From Akkermansiaceae bacterium UBA985 (GTDB lineage Bacteria; Verrucomicrobiota; Verrucomicrobiia; Verrucomicrobiales; Akkermansiaceae), in NCBI GenBank assembly GCA_002292185.1, contig DBBL01000106.1, forward strand, positions 1 through 15,119: DNA of 15,119 nt, read 5' to 3'. A model generated the notes under the pieces. That model was not told the origin of the DNA. It saw only the letters and a list, made by a program, of their open reading frames with translations, and searched no databases. The position numbers were made by a program, and so were the translations under genes. This document shows, piece after piece, positions 5,533-12,747 of the stretch; positions within the stretch are counted from its first letter, which is position 1, and every line of letters begins with the position of its first letter.

Positions 5533-7284
5533 CTAACTATGTGACGCGATGCGAATTGCCTGACACACAGCGGGGAAAACCTGTTTCTTACGACTTACTA
5601 CACCAGGCGCCTGAAATACACCATCTGCATCTCGCTCAAAAACAAGAGCATTGATGATCTGTGAATTACCACTGGCAAGCAGAAGGCTATGGTGACTGTT
5701 AATATCGGTAACAATAAGAAGAGCCAGATCGTAGCCCTTAATCTCAATGAGGGAATCAAGAGCGGCACAAAGCTCATCCTTACGCTCAGCAAATAAATCC
5801 AAGCCTGATTCTTCAACATGCGAAATACTCACTCGCGCAGCATTTTCTTCAAACACCTTGCGGTCTGCATTGATTGCTTCCACCGCAGTATTGTGGGCTA
5901 ATAACGAACCTGACGCAAAAAAGTCATGGGTAAACTCGGCAGCATTCACAGAGGCAATACCACACAACCACTCTAGAATCTCCCGGTCTAGATCTGTCGT
6001 TGTTGGCGAGGTAAGATTCAAGGTGTCAGAAACCATGCCGGCGATCAGGCACATCGCTACTTCTCTCGGGATATCGATCCCCGCATACCGGTATTCACGG
6101 GCAACAAGCGTGCAGGAAGAGCCAACAGGCTCATTGATATATCTGATCGGTTCACGCGAAACAAGATCACCGGCCAAACGGTGATGATCAATGACTTCAA
6201 TGACCTCCGCATGCTCCACGCCTTCGACTGCTTGGGAATACTCATTGTGATCCACCATCACTAGACGAATACGTGGTGGATCAATCAGGTCGGATTTTGA
6301 AATAACCCCCATCAAGCAGTTGTCACCAGGATCAATTACGGGAAACAGATCTTGTTTTACAGAAGCCAGACTATCTCGCAAAACTTTAACAGAATCATGA
6401 GCCATGACACGAATGATATCATCATCCAAAGCATGGCTTACCATCCGAGAACATCGAATAAGTTTGGAAGCCGTTGCCGTATCCTGCTTACATCTAAGAA
6501 TGACGACCCCTTTTTCCTTCGCAGCTTGCACGAGCTCTGCCGCAACATCAAATCCGCCCGTTACGACTAACAGACAGACCCCATACTCAATGGCTGTTTG
6601 CTGGATAATGGGACGGTCCCCACAAATCACCACATATGACTTAATGTCCCCTATTTCGGTGGCTTGCTTAAGTCGTTTTTTAACGGTGTCTACGCTCGAT
6701 GCCCCTACCAGCTGAACAATCTCACGTTCCTCGGCTTTTAAATCTGCACCTCCCGCTAGAGCTCCCAGCGTCACCGCAATCTTTTTAGGACAAGCAATCA
6801 TCCTTCTCACAGATTCGGGATCTGTATCGATGGGCATAAGCAGTTGCAAAAGGTCCAAGTATTTCAACAAACCGCATAGTTGATTGTTAGGATTTACCAC
6901 AGGAATACTTCGCACCTTTTCAGTGAGCATCAATTGGTAAGCCTGGAGGAAAGTGGCATCATCACTCACCTTCACCACGTCCTTACGACAAATCATTTCT
7001 GCTGTCGCACTAACATCATCCAGCAGAAGCGGCTTTTCCATGCCTGCCTTTTCTAGCACCCAAGCAGTCCTCGTTGGCACACTTCCACAACGTGCAGGCA
7101 AGGCTTCCTTGAGCCCTTTTTTCTGCAACAAATCTGCATAGCCAATAGCAGAGCAAATGGCATCAGTATCAGGGTTTTTATGGCCGATCACATAAAGCGG
7201 CATATTGGATGAACTCGACATGAAATAATTAAGAGCAAAATCATCTCTTATCACAGGCTGATTGGCAATGCTCAGATGAGACAT
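5533..7284 (-). CDS. ppaC: Family II manganese-dependent inorganic pyrophosphatase with CBS and DRTGG domains
   Basis: Hydrolyses pyrophosphate to phosphate in the cytosol, pulling biosynthetic reactions forward. Counted from the longest start, the DHH metal motif GHKNPDTDAI is at 34-43. It is interrupted by a regulatory insert: a first CBS repeat (~93-150), a DRTGG-like domain (~165-275) and a second CBS repeat (~277-335). The catalytic part resumes with VDHNE (344-348), IDHHR (365-369) and MVSDTL (417-422), and ends in a DHHA2 domain with SRKKQVFP (564-571). Related CBS-PPases are controlled by adenine nucleotides and, with DRTGG, by diadenosine polyphosphates; that control is inferred here. 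The 27 residues before MPLYVIGHKNPD are unusual for the family, so Met22 (7221) or Met28 (7203) may be the real start. It lies between the YraN gene and proB (12-bp gap). Confidence 0.95.
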   Translation of the reverse strand: MSHLSIANQPVIRDDFALNYFMSSSSNMPLYVIGHKNPDTDAICSAIGYADLLQKKGLKEALPARCGSVPTRTAWVLEKAGMEKPLLLDDVSATAEMICRKDVVKVSDDATFLQAYQLMLTEKVRSIPVVNPNNQLCGLLKYLDLLQLLMPIDTDPESVRRMIACPKKIAVTLGALAGGADLKAEEREIVQLVGASSVDTVKKRLKQATEIGDIKSYVVICGDRPIIQQTAIEYGVCLLVVTGGFDVAAELVQAAKEKGVVILRCKQDTATASKLIRCSRMVSHALDDDIIRVMAHDSVKVLRDSLASVKQDLFPVIDPGDNCLMGVISKSDLIDPPRIRLVMVDHNEYSQAVEGVEHAEVIEVIDHHRLAGDLVSREPIRYINEPVGSSCTLVAREYRYAGIDIPREVAMCLIAGMVSDTLNLTSPTTTDLDREILEWLCGIASVNAAEFTHDFFASGSLLAHNTAVEAINADRKVFEENAARVSISHVEESGLDLFAERKDELCAALDSLIEIKGYDLALLIVTDINSHHSLLLASGNSQIINALVFERDADGVFQAPGVVSRKKQVFPAVCQAIRIASHS

Positions 7285-7316
7285 TTATTAAACAGCCAGG
7301 AACATGCCCGCCTGCA

Positions 7317-7784
7317 TCAAAAAGCATTATTGACCACATTGACCTCCGCCAATTTGCCGTCACACAGAATCACCTCAACAACATCAAACCTCCAGACCAA
7401 GTCACGCTTACCTAAAAGATTGAGCCAAGCATTTGCGCCACGCTCGATAAGCTGCTGCTTGCTTCTATCCACCGCATCAAGCGGCCTACCATAACCCTTA
7501 CGCGTTCTTGTTTTCACCTCAACAAAGCTCAGCGTCTGTCCATCACGCGCGACAATATCGATTTCCCCACCTCGGGGGCCCCTGTAATTTCTATAGAGCA
7601 CCTTTCGACCATGCAACGAAAGGTGGTCAGCGGCGATGCTCTCCCCTAGGGCTCCTACCTCTTGAGCCGACAGTCTAGCTCCATCTTTTTTAAAGATGCG
7701 GCATGTGCGCCGACTAGGACGGCGGTTAAGAATGCAGCCAAGGCGGCTAAAACCCCTGCAGATGAATGAAATCAGCGAACTCAC
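7317..7784 (-). CDS. YraN/UPF0102 family endonuclease-like protein
   Basis: Member of a widespread, poorly characterised family with a restriction-endonuclease-like fold. The 155 residues carry GESIAADHL with Glu48, the GGEIDIVARDG segment (72-82, Glu74 and Asp76) and FVEVKTRTRKGYG (87-99, Glu89 and Lys91). This is the E...D...ExK pattern expected of such nucleases. The core starts near residue 40. The first ~39 residues are basic and Cys/Arg-rich (RRPSRRTCRIFKK) and longer than usual for the family, but no Met codon lies between them and the core. The start used is GTG at 7784. The gene sits 40 bp after the cytochrome b562-type gene and 32 bp before the longest pyrophosphatase frame, so it belongs to the same probable operon. 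Its substrate is unknown. Confidence 0.88.
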   Translation of the reverse strand: MSSLISFICRGFSRLGCILNRRPSRRTCRIFKKDGARLSAQEVGALGESIAADHLSLHGRKVLYRNYRGPRGGEIDIVARDGQTLSFVEVKTRTRKGYGRPLDAVDRSKQQLIERGANAWLNLLGKRDLVWRFDVVEVILCDGKLAEVNVVNNAF

Positions 7785-7824
7785 AAATAATATTTAATCA
7801 AGACAGGCTCGCAAAATCACTTCA

Positions 7825-8277
7825 TTAATCGTCACTGTATTTTTTGTGACCCTCCTTTTTACCGGCCTTTACCTTTGTCATGGCCGCATCAACCTTCTCC
7901 GCATCTTCCTCAAGATAAGCTATCTCTAGCTCGCATAAATTCGCATACGACAAACCCATCATGCGGCGGTAGTCAGCAAGCGCCTTGGCCTTGTCCTTGC
8001 CATCAGGCATGCCCTCGATGAGTATTGGAATAAACTCCATCCCTTTGCGCAAACCATCCGCTGCTCTCCGCGCTGCCTCCGCACCTCCAGCCCAGTCATC
8101 TTTATCTATCTTGCGCAAACTCTTAAGAGCATCACTGCTCTGCTCCATAGTCTTAGTCAATGGGGTGTCGTCATCACTGTCAGCACCAGCTGGGGTGATC
8201 GTTGATAGTGCACAAATGGAGCAAACCGACAATAAACGTAACAAAGAAGTATCAAATTTCATCGCATTTATATACAT
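7825..8277 (-). CDS. Periplasmic cytochrome b562-type protein
   Basis: The 150 residues begin with a signal peptide, hydrophobic to about residue 30, with an A-G-A site at 30-32. The mature part is a helical, charged protein of ~118 residues. It aligns by eye with E. coli cytochrome b562. LTKTMEQSSDALK (40-52) corresponds to its LEDNMETLNDNLK with the axial Met, and the C-terminal GHKKY (143-147) corresponds to YHQKY with the axial His. The Met44-His144 spacing of 100 is close to the 95 of the E. coli protein. No CxxCH motif is present, so haem would be non-covalent b-type. The role is unknown, possibly periplasmic electron transfer. The start may be Met6 (8262), which gives the more usual MKFDTSLL signal start and fits the promoter position. 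It is the first gene of a probable four-gene operon. Confidence 0.75.
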   Translation of the reverse strand: MYINAMKFDTSLLRLLSVCSICALSTITPAGADSDDDTPLTKTMEQSSDALKSLRKIDKDDWAGGAEAARRAADGLRKGMEFIPILIEGMPDGKDKAKALADYRRMMGLSYANLCELEIAYLEEDAEKVDAAMTKVKAGKKEGHKKYSDD

Positions 8278-8299
8278 CTCAGAATCTCAGATCTGTCAA
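8269..8299 (-). promoter_or_regulatory. Candidate promoter of the cytochrome b562-type gene, possibly leaderless
   Basis: On the minus strand a consensus TTGACA (forward 8294-8299) precedes an AT-rich TGTATATA block. Spacing is 17 bp to TGTATA (8271-8276) or 19 bp to TATATA (8269-8274). The block overlaps the first ATG at 8277, so a transcript from here would begin close to the second ATG at 8262. That favours the shorter protein and a near-leaderless mRNA. Confidence 0.4.
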
Positions 8300-8384
8300 T
8301 CTCGTTGAAAATACAGCATTCTGCTTACTTAGCATCGCCAACGCTGGACAGCCCTCGTTTTAGTCGCTAAAAATCATCTTAGAC

Positions 8385-10898
8385 ATGGCAGCCTCGAATG
8401 GAAATAAGGTGAAAGAAAAAAAACTGACCCCTATGATGGCTCAGTATCAGGCAATGCGTCGTTCATTGCCTGATGACATCCTCTTGTTTTATCGCCTAGG
8501 TGACTTCTATGAGATGTTTTTTGATGATGCCAAGACCGCGGCCAGCGTTCTGAACGTCGCTCTGACAAAACGCAATGACATCCCGATGTGTGGTGTGCCG
8601 CACCACGCAGCCCAAGGCTATATCGCCAAACTCATCAAAGCAGGCAAACGAGTCGCTATTGCAGAGCAGACAACAGAGCCGCAGCCCGGCAAGATCGTCG
8701 AACGAGAAATCGCCCAAATCATCTCTGCAGGCACCGTAACTGACATCACCCTGCTTGACGATACGCGCCACAACTACATCGCCGCCGTTTATCAATCTGG
8801 CAAAAAGATAGGCCTCGCCTATGCCGACCACTCTACCGGTGAATTCACCGTGGCCGAGTTTGACCATGTTGATCCTTTGAAAGATGCCCTACAAAGTCTG
8901 GCTCCTAAAGAATTGATTGTCGGTGATGACCAGCTCGACCTATTTGGACATCTCTCCGGCTGCCTCCCCTACGATGCTTATGCCTTTCTCACTGACCAGG
9001 CACAAACATCACTCTGTGATCATTTTAAGGTTCAATCGCTGCGCGGCTTTGGTTGTGATGAAATGCCTGCTGCCATTTCTGCCGCCGGCGCCATCCTGCA
9101 CTATCTTTCTTATCAACTGCGCCGATCTTGCGAACACATTCGCCATCTAGCGGTAAGAAATGACGGTGACCACGTAATTATTGACGCGTCCTCACAACGC
9201 AACCTTGACCTCGTCGATTCTCCTACCGGCAGACAGCACTCATTACTTGGGGCACTTGACCGCACCGCAACGCCCATGGGTGCGCGCAAACTGCGTGATT
9301 GGATACTGCACCCACTTCATGACCTTACCCTGCTCACCGCAAGACAGGACCTCATTGAAGCCTTTCTTGCCGAGCCCTTCCTGATGGGTCAATGCAGGGA
9401 GCAGCTCAAAGGCATTCGCGACATCGAGCGCACCACTTCAAGACTGTCTCAAAACTCAGGCAATGCGCGCGACCTGATGTCACTACTCACTTCACTGCTG
9501 CAAATCCCCAACCTACGCAGCCACCTCGAGGCTCTCAACGAGCAAGCCCCTGAAGATGAATTTCAAACCAAACTACTTGAAGACCTTCATCAATTTCCAG
9601 AGCTCACCGCATTATTAGAAAGCGCACTCATTGATGAGCCCTCTGCGGGGACCAAAGACGGAGGCATCATCAAAGATGGATTCAACGCTGAACTCGACGA
9701 GCTACGATCAGCCTCATCAAGCGGCAAACAATGGCTTGCAGAACTTCAGGAAACGGAGCGAAAAAGAACAGGTATCGATTCGCTTAAAATCAAATTCAAT
9801 AACGTCTTTGGTTATTTCCTAGAAGTAACCAAATCTAAGCTTGAGCTCGTCCCCGATGACTACCAGCGCAAGCAGACCATGACCAATGCAGAGCGTTACA
9901 TTACTCCTGCGCTCAAGGAAATGGAAAATAAAATCCTGGGTGCCGATGAGCGCGCCAAGCAACTCGAATACGAGGAATTCATCAAACTAAGACAAGCAGT
10001 AGCTGATGAAATAGATCGTCTTCAACAATGTGCTGAATCACTAGCCACGCTGGATGTCTTACTCGGTCTCGCCGAGCTCGCCCAACTCCACCAGCATACT
10101 CGACCTATCATTGATGAATCACGAGATCTGCATATCAGCAATGGCCGTCACCCCGTTCTAGAACAAACCCTCGTCGATGAAAAATTTGTTCCCAATGACA
10201 CGATCATTGAGGAATGCAGCTCACGCCTCATCCTACTCACGGGTCCCAACATGGCAGGAAAATCGACCTATATTCGTCAAGTTGCACTGATCACTTTAAT
10301 GGCCCAGATCGGAGCGTATGTTCCTGCAGAGAAAGCACGCATCGGTCTTGTGGACCGTATTTTTTGCCGTGTTGGCGCCTCAGACGACCTAACCAGTGGA
10401 CAATCCACCTTCATGGTCGAGATGAACGAAACCTCGCTCATCATCAATAACGCCACCGAAAACTCGCTCGTCATCCTCGATGAGATTGGCCGAGGCACAG
10501 CTACCTTTGACGGCCTCTCCATTGCATGGTCAGTCGCCGAGCACCTCCATGATACCATCAAAGCACGAACCCTATTCGCGACCCACTACCATGAGCTCAC
10601 CGACCTGTCACGCACCCGAGAAGCGGTAGAAAACTACAATGTTGCCGTTCGTGAATGGAATGACGACATCATCTTCTTACGTAAAATTCTGCCCGGAACT
10701 GCGGACAAATCCTACGGCATTCAAGTGGCGCGCCTCGCCGGCCTCCCTCCTACCATCATCGAACGCGCCAAAGATATCCTCTCTCATCTGGAAATGAATT
10801 CCACCCGTCCAGAAGCCAAAGGAAAACCCAAGGCAAAAAACACCAGAAACAATTCCCTGCCTGAATCCCCTCCTCCTCAGATGGATTTATTTAGTTGA
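8385..10898 (+). CDS. mutS: DNA mismatch repair protein MutS
   Basis: Recognises base mismatches and small loops and starts mismatch repair with MutL. The 837 residues match the usual ~850-residue length. The mismatch-reading GDFYEMF holds Phe41 and Glu43. The connector, core and clamp domains follow. The ATPase has Walker A GPNMAGKST (620-628), Walker B VILDEIGRGTATFDG beginning at residue 696, and the ATHYHEL motif. The C-terminus ends PPPQMDLFS, in which QMDLF fits the sliding-clamp (beta) binding consensus, so a clamp-docking tail is retained. It diverges from the cytochrome b562-type gene across a 107-bp gap and is followed after 10 bp by murI, so the two are probably co-transcribed. The ATG is not preceded by a Shine-Dalgarno sequence. 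Confidence 0.98.
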   Translation: MAASNGNKVKEKKLTPMMAQYQAMRRSLPDDILLFYRLGDFYEMFFDDAKTAASVLNVALTKRNDIPMCGVPHHAAQGYIAKLIKAGKRVAIAEQTTEPQPGKIVEREIAQIISAGTVTDITLLDDTRHNYIAAVYQSGKKIGLAYADHSTGEFTVAEFDHVDPLKDALQSLAPKELIVGDDQLDLFGHLSGCLPYDAYAFLTDQAQTSLCDHFKVQSLRGFGCDEMPAAISAAGAILHYLSYQLRRSCEHIRHLAVRNDGDHVIIDASSQRNLDLVDSPTGRQHSLLGALDRTATPMGARKLRDWILHPLHDLTLLTARQDLIEAFLAEPFLMGQCREQLKGIRDIERTTSRLSQNSGNARDLMSLLTSLLQIPNLRSHLEALNEQAPEDEFQTKLLEDLHQFPELTALLESALIDEPSAGTKDGGIIKDGFNAELDELRSASSSGKQWLAELQETERKRTGIDSLKIKFNNVFGYFLEVTKSKLELVPDDYQRKQTMTNAERYITPALKEMENKILGADERAKQLEYEEFIKLRQAVADEIDRLQQCAESLATLDVLLGLAELAQLHQHTRPIIDESRDLHISNGRHPVLEQTLVDEKFVPNDTIIEECSSRLILLTGPNMAGKSTYIRQVALITLMAQIGAYVPAEKARIGLVDRIFCRVGASDDLTSGQSTFMVEMNETSLIINNATENSLVILDEIGRGTATFDGLSIAWSVAEHLHDTIKARTLFATHYHELTDLSRTREAVENYNVAVREWNDDIIFLRKILPGTADKSYGIQVARLAGLPPTIIERAKDILSHLEMNSTRPEAKGKPKAKNTRNNSLPESPPPQMDLFS

Positions 10899-10908
10899 TC
10901 ACAAAACA

Positions 10909-11694
10909 GTGAAAACGCATCAGCCCATAGGCATTCTTGACTCCGGAATCGGCGGACTTTCTGTCCTCAATGAGATTCGCAAGACCTTGCCCAACGAGTC
11001 CATCATTTATTTTGGTGACAGCGCCTGGTGCCCTTATGGTGCACGTGACGCTGATGAGATTCAGCGGCGCGTATTTACTGTCACAGATTTCCTGCTATCA
11101 AAAAACTGCAAGCTCATCGTCATTGCGTGCAATTCAGCTACCATCGCTGCAGTGGAGGCACTACGAGCAAGCTATCCAGTTCCCTTTGTCGGCATGGAGC
11201 CAGGCATCAAACCTGCAGCTGCCATCACCCAAACGGGCACTGTTGGCGTTCTCGCAACAGAAGCCTCCCTCGCCGGCAAAAAATTCCACCGCTTAGTCGA
11301 TGATCACGGCAGCGGCGTAACCATCATCACCAGGCCATGCCCCGACTTTGTCGAGCTTGTTGAAAGCGGTGACGTCGACAGCCCAAGGGCCCGTGCCATT
11401 GTTGAAGAAGAAGTCCTGCCTCTCATCGCGGCAAATGCTGACATCTTGGTATTGGGCTGTAGTCATTTCCCCTTTCTCCGGCCTCTGATCGAAGACGTCG
11501 CCGGACCTAAGGTCACCGTTATGGACACCGGCATGGCTGTAGCCCACAGGGTGAATCATTTCATCCCCGGTGACATCATGGCACCTCCGCCAAGCTATGA
11601 GATTTTCACCAGTGGCGATCTTTCGCATTTGAAAAAGCAGTTCCCCATTCTCTGCCCTAATCTAAAAGCGTCTCTGAACCATGCTGACCTCTGA
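10909..11694 (+). CDS. murI: Glutamate racemase
   Basis: Interconverts L- and D-glutamate in the cytosol, supplying D-Glu for peptidoglycan. The 261 residues match the family length. The start GILDSGIGGLSVL holds the Asp11-Ser12 pair. The two catalytic cysteines are Cys74 in IACNSATIAA and Cys184 in VLGCSHFPFL, with His186 beside the second. GDSAWCPYG (36-44) is the conserved substrate-pocket segment. The start codon is GTG at 10909, ten bases after the mutS stop. The 3' end overlaps the next gene by 14 bp, so mutS, murI and the following gene should form one transcript with translational coupling at the overlap. Confidence 0.96.
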   Translation: MKTHQPIGILDSGIGGLSVLNEIRKTLPNESIIYFGDSAWCPYGARDADEIQRRVFTVTDFLLSKNCKLIVIACNSATIAAVEALRASYPVPFVGMEPGIKPAAAITQTGTVGVLATEASLAGKKFHRLVDDHGSGVTIITRPCPDFVELVESGDVDSPRARAIVEEEVLPLIAANADILVLGCSHFPFLRPLIEDVAGPKVTVMDTGMAVAHRVNHFIPGDIMAPPPSYEIFTSGDLSHLKKQFPILCPNLKASLNHADL

Positions 11695-12568
11695 AACAAA
11701 CCACCTGCAGCTGGATCAATGGCGGCATTTAGCGGAAAAACACCGCCTCAAAGTCAAGCAATGGACTGTGCCTTATCGCCGCCGCAAGGCATCCCATCAG
11801 CAACACCCCGTTCTGGACTTCCTCTTTACCTACTACCCCTTTTCACTTGGGAAATTAGAACAGTGGCACCCTGGTTACGGCATTCAACTCGAGTGCGACA
11901 AAAAACGCCCGGAGAGGTATCAGACAAGACACTATCAGCAGCTTGAGGACATCGTTTCACTTTCTACTGATGCCCTTGTCGACAAAGAAGTCGCGCGGCT
12001 TGAATGGATTCATAATCTTTTATGCCTGACTCAGACAAGAACAGCCAACTTCGCCTGCCACGGACTTCATGAGTGGGCCATGGTTTATCAAGGTCAGGAT
12101 ATCAGGCATAGAGAATCTACCCCATTGAGACTTTCTCAAGATAAGATCGACCATCTCGTATCAACTAGAACCATTACCTGCAGCCACTTTGATGCCTACC
12201 GCTTTTTCTCTCCGGGTGCCCTGACCCTCAATAAACTCAAACCCACCCTTGATGGCCGCCAAGACTCCGAGCAATGCGGCTGCCTACACACCAACATGGA
12301 CCTCTACAAGTGGGCCTCCAAATGCATGCCTTGGGTGGGCAGCGACCTCCACTGGCAATGCTTCCAACTCGCCCTCAAAGCACGTGAGCTCGATATGAGA
12401 GCCAGCCCCTATGACCTAGGATCATACGGCTATGAGCCCGTGAAAATCGAGACCCCAGAAGGCCGAGCTGAATACGAAACCCACCAACGTGAGATCAGCC
12501 AACTTAGTCGACCGCTGAGGCAATCAATCATCGACATGCTTGCCCAAGTTATCGCTTCTCGCAGTTAA
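11681..12568 (+). CDS. Conserved 295-aa protein, often labelled 3-methyladenine DNA glycosylase (function unproven)
   Basis: I recall close relatives in other phyla, notably actinobacteria, that carry the label 3-methyladenine DNA glycosylase. I see no helix-hairpin-helix or AAG-type active-site motif that would prove that activity. Conserved-looking blocks are HPVLDFLFTYY (42-52), CHGLHEWAMVY (126-136), CSHFDAYRFFSPGA (167-180), CGCLHTNMDLYKW (199-211), ARELDMRASPYDL (234-246) and KIETPEGRAEY (255-265). They are rich in His, Asp, Arg and Cys, suggesting an enzyme, possibly metal-binding. No signal peptide or membrane segment is seen, so it is probably cytosolic. It overlaps murI by 14 bp and follows mutS, so a repair link is plausible but rests on position only. 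The ATG at 11681 has no clear Shine-Dalgarno sequence. Confidence 0.85.
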   Translation: MLTSETNHLQLDQWRHLAEKHRLKVKQWTVPYRRRKASHQQHPVLDFLFTYYPFSLGKLEQWHPGYGIQLECDKKRPERYQTRHYQQLEDIVSLSTDALVDKEVARLEWIHNLLCLTQTRTANFACHGLHEWAMVYQGQDIRHRESTPLRLSQDKIDHLVSTRTITCSHFDAYRFFSPGALTLNKLKPTLDGRQDSEQCGCLHTNMDLYKWASKCMPWVGSDLHWQCFQLALKARELDMRASPYDLGSYGYEPVKIETPEGRAEYETHQREISQLSRPLRQSIIDMLAQVIASRS

Positions 12569-12747
12569 ACTAATCACCTAAGTTTTCTCGCTTCCGATAC
12601 CAAAAAAGAATCTCCCAACGATCAATCAATCAAGACCTCTCTCGGGCCACGCGCCCGCTGACGTGGACTCAACCCAAATATGATTGCCAGCGAGCTGTTT
12701 TCCGTATTCATTCCCGTCACATTCTTCAATCCAAACGATCTACTGTC
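12569..12747 (+). promoter_or_regulatory. Leader and promoter region of purB with alternative hairpins
   Basis: 179 bp without a gene. Two small inverted repeats share bases: GGGC-CACGC-GCCC (12644-12656) and CCACG-N10-CGTGG (12647-12666). Only one of them can form at a time. They lie about 80 to 100 bp before the purB ATG. I find no riboswitch consensus and no clear promoter boxes, so any regulatory role is a guess. Confidence 0.25.

Noticed and set aside
8496..8867. Minus-strand 123-aa frame
   Set aside because: Antisense to the well-supported mutS N-terminus; a shadow frame.
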